Shown piece by piece: positions 7,239 through 14,629 of a stretch of DNA of 32,805 nucleotides. The stretch's first letter is position 1. Each line of letters opens with the position of its first letter. The position numbers and the translations under genes were made by a program. This DNA comes from DAIUCA01 sp964613675 (GTDB taxonomy: Bacteria; Pseudomonadota; Gammaproteobacteria; Competibacterales; Competibacteraceae), in contig CAZTIH010000014.1 of NCBI GenBank assembly GCA_964613675.1, positions 1 through 32,805 on the forward strand, written 5' to 3'. The notes below the pieces were generated by a model, which was not told where the DNA came from, made no database searches, and saw only the letters and a list, made by a program, of their open reading frames with translations.

Positions 7239-8453
7239 TTATGCTGTGCGTCCCAATACGCCGAGTAGTCGTTGGAAGAATCCCCGTTGGGAAGAGGCTT
7301 GAAGCGTAGCATCGCGTGCACTTTGGGATTTTTCTGGGGCGTATTCCAGTAAATTGATTGCGTTGCAAGCACTGTAGAAGCTAAACGCATTGCGTTGGGG
7401 AATGCCCAGACAACGTGCAGTCTCGACGGGCGAAATAAACTGACGGGTCCACAGCGCGGCAATACGTAAAGAATGGGGGGGCAGCAGCAGGCGAGTCATA
7501 TTCGGCCAGCCCCTTAAGCCAATGGGACGATGAGGATCCGTTCCCGTGGGGAGTCGACCGTGAGCCGTCCACAATGCTACCTGCCACAGAAAAGTTTCGA
7601 GTTCGATAGGGGATTGCGCCGCATTAGGTTCGTAGTCTGCGGGCAATAGTTGCCAACTTTTGATCGTCGTCGCTAATGGCATCAAACAGACGGCCCGCAG
7701 CCGCCGTTCATCGAGTTCGGTAAATGCGAGTTGCTTTTCCGGAAAAATGACAATGGGCTTGATAGCTTGGATCTGGATGGGAACATGATGGGGTTGAGCT
7801 GCGTGTAAAGCCTGCAAAATGCGCCCTTGGACAAAATTTTGGGGATCGTAAAACGCGGCTGGGGCGCGTCGAGAATCCTCTAAAGGGACATCGGGGCCTA
7901 CGCCACAGAGCGAATGAATGGCCTCGGTTTCCATCATTTTGGTTGCGCTACGGGTACGTAACTGTTGCGTATCGCTAAGGGTACGCATCGTCGTGGTGTC
8001 ATTTCCATCGTTGCGCAGACGCCCCCCTAAATTGGGGCCTAAAACCTCCCGCGTTTTGTCGATCGGCGCGTGCAATATAGGCGAGATGGGCTTGATGGGG
8101 GCCTCTTCTCGCTTGTTTGCGGCTGGCGAGGGGACGGACGATTTGGATGGAATTAGCGCGGTTTCCAGTGCCTTAAGCAAAGTGTCCACGCGCATCGGCT
8201 TTTGTAGATGATGCAGACGAGGGTCGTTTTGGGGACGAATCGAGAGCGCTAAAATCGGACGATCGGGAAATTGGTTCCGTTGAGCCTCCACAAGTTGGGC
8301 GCTATTCACATGATCGAAGTCGAGAATGACCACATCAGCTTGATCGGCATTTCCCAAGAGATAACGTCCCTTCCCCGACTTTTTGAGGGCCATTTCCAAT
8401 AGGTTAACGGCGGTGATACTCATGCCCAACGCAAAAATTACGACGGGTTTCAC
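7239..8453 (-). CDS. Pseudo-receiver protein with uncharacterised C-terminal domain
   Basis: A 404-residue protein. Residues 1-100 resemble a response-regulator receiver: VVILDFDH ends a strand where the phospho-acceptor normally sits, LALSIRP is the next strand, and LQKPMRVDTLLKALE carries the Lys-Pro of the last strand. The acidic pair that binds magnesium is missing from the first loop (FALGMSITAVN), so phosphorylation is doubtful. A low-complexity linker (about 100-190) leads to a conserved-looking C-terminal part. That includes a helical stretch (about 335-375, LRIAALWTRQFISPVETARC, FYSACNAINLLEY) that looks like a winged-helix or scaffold module. GTG start with TAGGAGG ideally placed, the upstream stop being within that site. 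Probably a scaffold or adaptor for the GTPase downstream. Confidence 0.85.
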   Translation of the reverse strand: MKPVVIFALGMSITAVNLLEMALKKSGKGRYLLGNADQADVVILDFDHVNSAQLVEAQRNQFPDRPILALSIRPQNDPRLHHLQKPMRVDTLLKALETALIPSKSSVPSPAANKREEAPIKPISPILHAPIDKTREVLGPNLGGRLRNDGNDTTTMRTLSDTQQLRTRSATKMMETEAIHSLCGVGPDVPLEDSRRAPAAFYDPQNFVQGRILQALHAAQPHHVPIQIQAIKPIVIFPEKQLAFTELDERRLRAVCLMPLATTIKSWQLLPADYEPNAAQSPIELETFLWQVALWTAHGRLPTGTDPHRPIGLRGWPNMTRLLLPPHSLRIAALWTRQFISPVETARCLGIPQRNAFSFYSACNAINLLEYAPEKSQSARDATLQASSQRGFFQRLLGVLGRTA

Positions 8454-8462
8454 AATAACCTC

Positions 8463-9239
8463 CTAAAAATTCAATGACTTGCCGAGTTCATGCCAAGCCG
8501 TTGCAAGTTCGGGAGACAGAGAGGGGGCAAGTTGGTGGTACAGGGGTTCGGCCCGAGTTGAATTTCGGGTGCTGCGATACAACGCAATCAATTCATAGTG
8601 CAGCGCAGGGTCTTGAGGGGCAGCGATGATGGCGCGTTCAAGTTGACTTTGGGCCTGCGTTAACAAACCGCTGTCGATGAGATCGCGGACTTCCTCCAAG
8701 GTGGACTGGCTATTTACCGTTGCCTTGCGTCGAATTTGCAAAACATCGCGTAACCCCGCACAGGGCATGAGTCGGGACCAAATGGGTAGGCTAGGTAGGG
8801 CCACCGTAGTTAAGTCCTCATTAAAATGCTGTTCCAACACGCTTTTCCATTGATCGGGAATTTTGCCCTGAACTCGCTTCAGAAATCGTTTGCGAAGCGG
8901 CGTACCTTTGGTGCCAAGAGCAATAAAGAGATCCACTAAAGCGCCGGTCAGGGCGTCCACTTCGCCGCGTTGCTCATGCCAAAGAATCCGCCGAACGTGC
9001 AAAATCAAGTTGAGTGGCTCGGAAACGACCTGTTGTGCCAGCCAAAAGCTTAACGCATCTGGGGTATCAGACGAGTATCGCAAAGCGTAGGGGTCGGTAT
9101 GAGTCGCCAAGAAGGCGCTGTCAAAAGCCAACAGCCCCGCAGGAGGAGCGGAGGGAGCATTACAGGAGATAAGCAGTGCGGACATGGCAATGGATGCAGT
9201 GATGGTGAGCTTTATTTTGCACTTTATTTTAACCAACAC
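8463..9239 (-). CDS. TPR-containing lipoprotein
   Basis: A 258-residue predicted lipoprotein and first gene of the operon. The signal sequence has a lysine-rich start (LVKIKCKIK), a hydrophobic core and lipobox LISC with Cys26. The mature protein has an unassigned middle region, then TPR-like helices near 178-250 (SGLLTQAQSQLERAIIAAPQDPALHYELIALY and YHQLAPSLSPELATAWHEL). It is probably anchored in the envelope as a protein-interaction platform, the only exported member of this operon. The start codon is GTG with no good ribosome binding site. An overlapping ATG out of frame precedes it. Divergent from bioC with 57 bases between. Confidence 0.85.
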   Translation of the reverse strand: MLVKIKCKIKLTITASIAMSALLISCNAPSAPPAGLLAFDSAFLATHTDPYALRYSSDTPDALSFWLAQQVVSEPLNLILHVRRILWHEQRGEVDALTGALVDLFIALGTKGTPLRKRFLKRVQGKIPDQWKSVLEQHFNEDLTTVALPSLPIWSRLMPCAGLRDVLQIRRKATVNSQSTLEEVRDLIDSGLLTQAQSQLERAIIAAPQDPALHYELIALYRSTRNSTRAEPLYHQLAPSLSPELATAWHELGKSLNF

Positions 9240-9296
9240 ATGCTAAAGCAGCCTTTCAGGGGGCTACAAGGCAATAATAAATAGAGGATTTTTTTC

Positions 9297-10175
9297 ATGA
9301 CGACCGATTTTCGTCGAGATAAAACCTTGATTTTCAAGGCTTATAATCGGGTGGCCGCGCATTATGATCGTCACGCCGTCGTCGTCCAGAAATTAGGCAA
9401 TTCGTTGCTGGAACGGCTCGATTGGATCCGCATGACGCCGACGCGCATTGTCGATTTGGGCTGTGGAACGGGGTTGTTGACGGCAAAACTTGCGCAACGG
9501 TATCCAAAAGCGCAGATCATCGGGGTCGATGCTGCGTGGGCGATGGGGCAGCAATGGCGTCGTCGCCGAAAGTGGCAACAGGGATGGCGAGCACAAATGG
9601 CCGTCTGTGCAGAGGGGACGGCATTGCCCTTTGCGGATCAGACGGTGGATTTAATTTTTTCTCATCTTGCGTTGCCCTGCTTTGATGAATTAGACGGCGT
9701 CCTAGCGGAGTGCCAACGAATTTTGCGCCCTAACGGCCTCTTTTTCTTCACATCCCTGGGGCCCGATACATTAAAGGAACTGCGGAACGCTTGGCGGCAA
9801 GTCGATGATTTTCCCCACGTTGTGCCGTTTATCGACATGCACGATCTCGGTGATGCCCTTATTCGAGCGGGGTTTGCCGATCCTGTGATGGATGTCGACT
9901 GCTTTACCGTGACCTATCCAAATACCGCCGCTTTGTTCAGCGATTTACGATTAACGGGGGAAATCAATAGTTTGTGGTCGCGAAGAACGACGCTGACGGG
10001 AAAAACACGGTTTCGTCAAATGCAAGCGCTGTACGAAGCCCAACGGGATGAAATGGGCTTGTTACCAGCAACTTGTGAACTGGTGTACGGGCATGGTTGG
10101 CGGGTGGAGCGACGGCCTAAAACGCTTGGGGGCGCGATTAGTATTCCAGTGTCACAAATTAAACGCGCTAAATAA
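9297..10175 (+). CDS. bioC: Malonyl-[acyl-carrier protein] O-methyltransferase BioC
   Basis: Methylates malonyl-ACP (or malonyl-CoA) with S-adenosylmethionine to start pimelate synthesis for biotin. The 292 residues include the BioC-typical opening FKAYNRVAAHYDRHAVVVQ (13-31), SAM motif I VDLGCGTG (52-59), the post-motif IIGVD, and FSHLALPCFDELDGVLAECQRILRPNGLFFFTSLGPDTLKEL, a strong BioC signature. An AGAGGA site precedes the ATG. No other bio synthesis gene is here, although the transporter gene bioY is 5 kb away. Divergent from the lipoprotein gene and followed after 102 bases by a purine permease. Confidence 0.95.
   Translation: MTTDFRRDKTLIFKAYNRVAAHYDRHAVVVQKLGNSLLERLDWIRMTPTRIVDLGCGTGLLTAKLAQRYPKAQIIGVDAAWAMGQQWRRRRKWQQGWRAQMAVCAEGTALPFADQTVDLIFSHLALPCFDELDGVLAECQRILRPNGLFFFTSLGPDTLKELRNAWRQVDDFPHVVPFIDMHDLGDALIRAGFADPVMDVDCFTVTYPNTAALFSDLRLTGEINSLWSRRTTLTGKTRFRQMQALYEAQRDEMGLLPATCELVYGHGWRVERRPKTLGGAISIPVSQIKRAK
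10141..10163 (+). repeat. Copy 1 of a 23-base imperfect direct repeat
   Basis: Begins GTATTCCAGTG and ends CAAATTAAA. Matches the copy at 10270-10292 at 21 of 23 positions, the two differences being adjacent. This copy encodes the end of BioC (IPVSQIK). Confidence 0.85.
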
Positions 10176-10194
10176 ATACGGGTTGCATTAAAAA

Positions 10195-10261
10195 ACTTAC
10201 CTGTGTCAAGGAACAAATTAGCCAAAAATGACACGATGAAAAGGCTTCCCCTCAAGTAAGT
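10195..10261 (+). promoter_or_regulatory. Nested inverted repeats in the leader of the purine permease gene
   Basis: ACTTAC (10195-10200) is complementary to GTAAGT (10256-10261). Inside it, GTGTCA (10203-10208) is complementary to TGACAC (10229-10234). The outer right arm ends directly at the AAAAGG ribosome binding site (10262-10267) of the permease. A folded leader could therefore influence translation. It does not match the purine riboswitch consensus that I know. Confidence 0.35.
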
Positions 10262-10269
10262 AAAAGGTC

Positions 10270-10292
10270 GTATTCCAGTGTTTCAAATTAAA
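10270..10292 (+). repeat. Copy 2 of the 23-base imperfect direct repeat
   Basis: Second copy, covering the GTG start of the purine permease and its first residues (FQIK). It lies 129 bases after copy 1. See 10141-10163. Confidence 0.85.
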
Positions 10293-11561
10293 GAACGAGG
10301 TTCCCGTTGGTCACGCGAAATTCTTGCGGGTGTGACGGTGTTTTTCTCGGTGAGCTACATTCTGTTTCTCATCCCTCCCTTGCTTCAACGGGCGGGAATG
10401 CCCCTTGAGGAAGGCGCAACGCTCATTGCATTGGTGAGTGCGTTGGGCGCGTTGATGATGGGGTTATTTGCGAATCGACCCTTTATTCTTGCGCCCGGAA
10501 TGGGAATGGCGGCGTATTTCGTCTTTGGCGGCGTATTTTCTTACCAGTTACCGTGGGAGTCGGTGATTACCGCCGCGTTTATTTCGAGTGCCTGTATTCT
10601 CGTGTTTACGCTGGTCGGACTGCGGGATTTCTTAGTCGATGCGTTCCCAAAGTCGGTGAAACTGGCGGCGATGACGGGTGTGGGATTATTTCTGACGCTC
10701 ATCGGTTTTCAGAATGCCGGGTTAACTGTCGCCTCGCCCGCGACGATGATTACGCTGGGTTCAGTGACCAGCCCAACCGTGTTGATTACGTTTTTCGGCA
10801 TCATTCTGACCGGTGCGCTGATGGTGCGACGGCTGCCTGCCGCGATTCTATTGGGCATTGTTGCCTCGGGACTGCTATCGCTGGTTTTGGGTATGTGGCA
10901 AATGCCTACACAACCCTTTCAAATGCCAACTTTTCCCACCCTAAATTTCAGCCATTTGCGGTTTGAGGCACTGGCCGAATCGGCGGTGTGGGGGGTCATC
11001 GTGGGGTTTTTCTTCCTGAACCTGTTGGATAGCGCCGGGACATTTTGCGCGTTAGGCCGTTTGGGGGGGTTAACGGACGAGGACAATCGCGTGTTTGGTT
11101 CGACCAGCACCTACATTTGGGATAGTGCGGGAGGAATGGTGAGTTGCGGGGCGGGTTTAAGTCCTAGTACGACCTTTGTGGAATCGGCAGTGGCTTTGCA
11201 GGTCGGGGGACGAACGGGATTAACGGCGATTGTCGCGGGATTGATGTTTATCGGGGCGTTATTTGCGATTCCCTTACTGGCAGCGATTCCCGCTGTGGCC
11301 ACTGCACCCGCTTTGATTGTTACGGGGGCGATGATGATGCGGGGCATTGCCGACATGGACTGGACTGACATTGAGGATAATATCCCCGCATTCCTTACTT
11401 TGGCGAGCATGGCATTTACATTTAACATTGCTCATGGAATTGCCTTTGGGATTGTGGCCCATACGCTCATTTATGCGTTGAGCGGTAAATTTCGGGAAAT
11501 TCCGATGACGACCCTCATTTTAACGATTGTGCTGATTCTTTATCTCGCGACTTACCTTTAG
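10278..11561 (+). CDS. NCS2-family purine (adenine/guanine/hypoxanthine) permease
   Basis: Inner-membrane proton symporter for nucleobases, AzgA-like branch. The 427-residue length is typical. Family features visible are the opening GSRWSREILAGVTVFFSVSYILF, the segment LAPGMGMAAYFVF near 71-83, and MVSCGAGLSPSTTFVESAVAL near 286-306, the TM10 motif that lines the substrate site. About 12 hydrophobic segments are present. The start is a GTG with AAAAGG about 10 bases upstream. That GTG lies in a 23-base repeat of the bioC 3' end. Substrate choice between adenine and guanine/hypoxanthine cannot be settled by eye. Confidence 0.93.
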   Translation: MFQIKERGSRWSREILAGVTVFFSVSYILFLIPPLLQRAGMPLEEGATLIALVSALGALMMGLFANRPFILAPGMGMAAYFVFGGVFSYQLPWESVITAAFISSACILVFTLVGLRDFLVDAFPKSVKLAAMTGVGLFLTLIGFQNAGLTVASPATMITLGSVTSPTVLITFFGIILTGALMVRRLPAAILLGIVASGLLSLVLGMWQMPTQPFQMPTFPTLNFSHLRFEALAESAVWGVIVGFFFLNLLDSAGTFCALGRLGGLTDEDNRVFGSTSTYIWDSAGGMVSCGAGLSPSTTFVESAVALQVGGRTGLTAIVAGLMFIGALFAIPLLAAIPAVATAPALIVTGAMMMRGIADMDWTDIEDNIPAFLTLASMAFTFNIAHGIAFGIVAHTLIYALSGKFREIPMTTLILTIVLILYLATYL

Positions 11562-11595
11562 CGTGCCCCATCCATTTATCGGAGAAAACTGACTT

Positions 11596-12036
11596 ATGAC
11601 GGTGTATCGCAAAACCTCCTTTGGTAAGGAAATTCTACAGTCCAATAATGCCGTATTATCGGTCTTAGAGCGTGCAATCCTTGTTTTAGTCAACGGGCGA
11701 CTGTCCATTGATGAATTGACCGATCGGTACAGTAAGTTGGGGAATGTCCCCGCATCACTTTCGCAATTAGAAGGTCGCGGCTTGATCGAAATTGACCCGG
11801 ATCAGCTTCCATTAAATGAGGAGGATCTAAAAATAATGCGCGACGAAATCACAACTTTAATCGAACAACAGTTTGGATTTATGGCGACACCGCTGGTTGA
11901 ACGCGCTAAACGTTGTGATACTAAACAGGAGTTAGTTAAATGTTTGGAACATTGTCGCGATGTGATGCGAGAAGCGCAAAGTGAGCGGAAAGCCAATGTA
12001 TTCTGGGAATTGGCACGACAGTGTTTGCGAATGTAA
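11596..12036 (+). CDS. Small protein with N-terminal winged-helix-like domain, function unknown
   Basis: A 146-residue protein. The first ~80 residues (MTVYRKTSFGKEILQSN, RAILVLVNGRLSIDELTDRY, SLSQLEGRGLIEID) match a pattern I know from uncharacterised proteobacterial proteins. It is a compact helix-turn-helix-like module in which a central NGRxSxDEL segment is followed by a LxxLxxRGLIE helix and strand. The remainder is a charged, helical tail with four cysteines (CDTKQELVKCLEHC and the final C), suggestive of metal binding or redox response. GGAG lies 11 bases before the ATG. It follows the permease by 34 bases and may be cotranscribed. No function is assigned. Confidence 0.8.
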   Translation: MTVYRKTSFGKEILQSNNAVLSVLERAILVLVNGRLSIDELTDRYSKLGNVPASLSQLEGRGLIEIDPDQLPLNEEDLKIMRDEITTLIEQQFGFMATPLVERAKRCDTKQELVKCLEHCRDVMREAQSERKANVFWELARQCLRM

Positions 12037-12044
12037 GGAATCGC

Positions 12045-13241
12045 CTAGTATGGCGGTAATAAACGGCGAATTCCGTGCGATAACACGATAAGTAAAAAAA
12101 ATAGGTTACGGATGACCAATAATGGCCAACGCCAAAATAAACTAGAAAGTAAGGGAAAAGACAGCCGCAAACTCAACATCAAGAAAGCGTTTAACCACCA
12201 TATCGGTACGGTCCACAGCCAGAAAATCGGGATACGCCATAACAACGAAATCCAAGACCGTGGAGGGCGTTCGCGTTGATTGACGAGAGCATCCGCAAGA
12301 TAGCGTAAGTGGCTGATTCCATGAGGGAAATCGTAAATTTGCGAGACCCAATCCGTTGGAATACCGGCCACCCCGACCTGAGCCCCCACCAACGCACCCG
12401 TCATTGCGCCCACCGTGTCCGTGTCTCCTCCCCCATCGAGGGCCGCTGATAGTGCGGTTTCAAAGTCGCCCCAGTACCGTCGCCAACAGTAAATCGCCAT
12501 GGGGACGCTGTGATACACATAACCACTCACCCCCGTCCCTCCCATCGTCATTTGGGCGAATTGCTGAGCGGGTTGTTCGGATCGCCAACCCTGTTTCATC
12601 TGCAACACCCGTTGTTGCCATTCCATGTCTTTGGGGGCGAGGGCAGCCAACTGCTGGGCTAATTTCTCCGGAGGGGGCGCATTAGGGGGCATGCGCAACG
12701 CGAGATGGGCACACAACGCAATCGCTTGTGCCCCCACTTCTGCACGGGGATCGCGATGCGTTAAAATGGTCGAATGATGAACAAATTCAGCAACTTGGGT
12801 GAGGTCGTCCAGAATGCCCAATGGCGCCGCTCGCATCGCAGGCCCATTCCCCGCTGAGTACACGGCGGAATAAGGGGGCGGAATCCATAACCAGAGCTTC
12901 AAAATCGCCCGCAAAGTGCCCCAACCAATGCCAGGGGGTAAGGTTAACAGCCAACTGCGCAGTTTCCCCGCAAGGTTCGCCCGAAAACGGCGAGGGGCAT
13001 TCGGGGCGACCAGTAAGGATTCAGCCACAAATACCGTATGGTCGGTGTCATCGCTTACCATGCCCCAATTCGGTAAGAAGCGTTGTCGCCACGGGCCGGG
13101 GAAAAGTTTGGCGCGGCGGCAGGGAGATAGCCCTTCTGTGGGAAGCCCCAAGCTGTCGCCCACCGCTGTGCCGATGAGCAAGCCCCGCACCCGTTCCCGA
13201 GAAACGGCGTCGGTTAGGGCGGTGATGACGAAGGGTTGCAT
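12045..13241 (-). CDS. ADP-ribosylglycohydrolase-family protein with hydrophobic C-terminal tail
   Basis: Family members (DraG, ARH, Tri1-immunity type) remove ADP-ribose from proteins using a binuclear metal centre. The 398 residues show the opening RGLLIGTAVGDSLGLPTEG (19-37), the metal motif SDDTD (63-67) and the C-terminal metal motif DGGGDTDTVGAMTGALVG (269-286). The catalytic domain ends near 325. Residues ~330-398 are strikingly hydrophobic and tryptophan-rich (ISLLWRIPIFWLWTVPIWWL, then two more such segments), which would anchor the enzyme in the membrane. That tail is not part of the usual ~300-residue fold. The ATG overlaps the last 28 bases of the Fur-family gene. Substrate unknown. 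Confidence 0.88.
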   Translation of the reverse strand: MQPFVITALTDAVSRERVRGLLIGTAVGDSLGLPTEGLSPCRRAKLFPGPWRQRFLPNWGMVSDDTDHTVFVAESLLVAPNAPRRFRANLAGKLRSWLLTLPPGIGWGTLRAILKLWLWIPPPYSAVYSAGNGPAMRAAPLGILDDLTQVAEFVHHSTILTHRDPRAEVGAQAIALCAHLALRMPPNAPPPEKLAQQLAALAPKDMEWQQRVLQMKQGWRSEQPAQQFAQMTMGGTGVSGYVYHSVPMAIYCWRRYWGDFETALSAALDGGGDTDTVGAMTGALVGAQVGVAGIPTDWVSQIYDFPHGISHLRYLADALVNQRERPPRSWISLLWRIPIFWLWTVPIWWLNAFLMLSLRLSFPLLSSLFWRWPLLVIRNLFFLLIVLSHGIRRLLPPY

Positions 13242-13657
13242 TGCAAAGATTTACAGCGTTCGGGTTTGCAGCGACCGCGCAGATGTAATGCCCGTTCGGT
13301 TAACTGAAAGCCGAGATTTTGGGCGATGTCTTTAAGACGCTGTTCGAGTTGAGCATCGTTGAATTCCACGACTTCACCACATTTTTCACAAATTAGGTGA
13401 TCGTGCGTCAGACGATTGACCTCAAATACCGAACCTTCTCCGTAAAAATGGTGACGCTTGACGAGGTCGACATTTTCCAGGTCGGTGAGTACGCGATACA
13501 CCGTTGAAAGCGTGGATTTACCTTGGCGTTCGAGCAGCGTTTGATGAATCGCTTCTGGACTCCAATGGCGACCTGGAACTTCAGCCAACAGTTGTAACAC
13601 CTCTAAACGTGTAGGTGTGACCCGCAGGCCGGCGCGTTGCAATGTGTAGCGATCCAT
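13214..13657 (-). CDS. Fur-family metalloregulator
   Basis: A 147-residue repressor from the ATG at 13657, chosen because AGAGGGG lies just upstream. A longer in-frame start at 13738 lacks such support. The winged helix includes LRVTPTRLEVLQLL and the recognition helix KSTLSTVYRVLTDLE (47-61). The dimer/metal domain has HDHLIC (85-90), Cys90 and Cys93, and a second cysteine set Cys130, 135 and 140. The second CxxC pair is spaced CKPERC rather than the usual CxxC. Overall it looks closest to Fur itself, but Zur or PerR cannot be excluded. It likely represses its own promoter at 13687-13701. It overlaps the ADP-ribosylglycohydrolase gene. Confidence 0.92.
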   Translation of the reverse strand: MDRYTLQRAGLRVTPTRLEVLQLLAEVPGRHWSPEAIHQTLLERQGKSTLSTVYRVLTDLENVDLVKRHHFYGEGSVFEVNRLTHDHLICEKCGEVVEFNDAQLEQRLKDIAQNLGFQLTERALHLRGRCKPERCKSLQCNPSSSPP

Positions 13658-13686
13658 GGGACCCCTCTTTGGCGATTGGTCGGAAC

Positions 13687-13701
13687 TTATATTCATTCTA
13701 A
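13687..13701 (-). promoter_or_regulatory. Candidate Fur-type operator over the -10 of the Fur-family gene
   Basis: Read on the minus strand, TTAGAATGAATATAA is a 7-1-7 imperfect palindrome (5 of 7 pairs) of AT-rich Fur-box character. It contains TAGAAT, a good -10 candidate, about 38 bases before the ATG at 13657. Overlap of operator and -10 would allow autorepression. This is weak pattern evidence only. Confidence 0.35.
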
Positions 13702-13756
13702 TTAGCTCGCCAAAAGAGTAACACCGTTTATTGGGCAACCTTTAGCGGGAGCAAGG

Positions 13757-14356
13757 CTAACTGAGGCGCTGTAAACGCTCGTGAAGTGGGCTACTCCGCG
13801 GAAAATGTGCGCGTAAAAATTCCATCTGATCGGCCAAAATTCGACGTCCCTGCAAAAAGATGTACTCCGCATGATTGGGGGCAAAAGGCACCGCAAGTAG
13901 CTCCATACCCGCCTGTTCTGGGGTGCGCCCGCCTTTGTAATGATTGCACCGTCTGCACGCCGTCACCACATTCGTCCAATCATCTTGGCCTCCTTGAACG
14001 AGCGGCTTTACGTGGTCGCGGGACAAATCGGACGGGCGAAAGGTATTTCCGCAGTACAAACACACGTGAAAATCGCGCCGAAACAGGGCGGGGTTTGATA
14101 GGGGCGGCACGTAACCACGGTGGGTGCGCAGGTGAGCGTAGGAGCTTCCTTCGGTCGCGATGATGGAATGGATTGCGATTTTGCTTTGCCGTCCTGTCAT
14201 CGCGTTGATGCCCCCGTGTACCCAGTAAAGCAATGAGCCACAGTTATAGGCCACTTGTTCGGCGTGATAGAGCCGAACCGCCTCCTGGTAACCAATCCAC
14301 TCTAGCGGCATACCGGATATATCGGTCCGCAAAATGCGCTGATCTAGTTCGTACAT
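13757..14356 (-). CDS. HNH endonuclease family protein
   Basis: A 199-residue protein with an HNH nuclease domain (about 95-150). The zinc-binding pairs are Cys99/Cys102 (CLYCG) and Cys134/Cys137 (CRRC), the metal-binding DH is at 114-115 in LSRDHVKPL, and the N-type residue lies in TNVVTACRRCNHYKGGRT. The N-terminal half (MYELDQRILRTDISGMPLEW and onward) is a conserved extension seen in housekeeping-type HNH proteins of proteobacteria. Nothing nearby suggests a mobile element or restriction system. The start at 14356 is chosen because GGAGGG lies 7 bases upstream. An in-frame GTG at 14374 lies ahead of that site. It runs in the same direction as the Fur-family gene, 99 bases ahead of it. Biological role unknown. 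Confidence 0.9.
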   Translation of the reverse strand: MYELDQRILRTDISGMPLEWIGYQEAVRLYHAEQVAYNCGSLLYWVHGGINAMTGRQSKIAIHSIIATEGSSYAHLRTHRGYVPPLSNPALFRRDFHVCLYCGNTFRPSDLSRDHVKPLVQGGQDDWTNVVTACRRCNHYKGGRTPEQAGMELLAVPFAPNHAEYIFLQGRRILADQMEFLRAHFPRSSPLHERLQRLS

Positions 14357-14386
14357 CGAAAGCCCTCCAGACACCGGGAACGACGG

Positions 14387-14629
14387 ATGCTAAACCGATT
14401 TTGGGTCAATGTGATTAAAAAACTTCTCACTTACCCAAGAAAAAGTGAACTGAATCAGTTCTCTATTTTAGCGACCACCGAAAATGTGCCCCTTCGTCTT
14501 TTTTCAGGACGATACAAAGCGGCTTTTAATGTGCTCGCGGAGGGGGGGGATGAAGATGAATATCCGCTTTTAACGCCTGTCCTAAACAATTACAAATCGT
14601 TTTTCGCACAACGGGGGAACTCACTTTGA
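14387..14629 (+). CDS. Possible small protein ahead of maf (doubtful)
   Basis: An 80-residue reading frame (MLNRFWVNVIKKLLTYPRKS to AQRGNSL) whose TGA overlaps the maf ATG as TGATG, which would permit coupling. A GGGAA precedes its ATG. Against it: no recognisable domain, it fills the only spacer between two divergent genes, and a perfect palindrome lies inside. It may be chance. If not coding, 14357-14628 is a regulatory spacer. Confidence 0.25.
   Translation: MLNRFWVNVIKKLLTYPRKSELNQFSILATTENVPLRLFSGRYKAAFNVLAEGGDEDEYPLLTPVLNNYKSFFAQRGNSL
14447..14461. repeat. Perfect 15-base palindrome between the HNH and maf genes
   Basis: GAACTGA-A-TCAGTTC, seven perfectly paired bases around one centre base. 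A further inverted pair, TTGGGT (14401-14406) and ACCCAA (14433-14438), lies just before it. Either a dimeric regulator operator or a short hairpin. Confidence 0.6.

Noticed and set aside
10176..10277. Purine riboswitch ahead of the NCS2 permease
   Set aside because: The conserved loop sequences of the purine riboswitch are not present; only generic inverted repeats are seen.
10553..10966. 137-residue frame inside the purine permease gene, and similar long alternative frames in other genes
   Set aside because: They lie wholly inside genes with clear family matches and show no domain of their own.
13757..14356. HNH gene as part of a homing element or prophage
   Set aside because: The N-terminal half matches a chromosomal HNH family, and no integrase, terminase, intron or repeats flank it.
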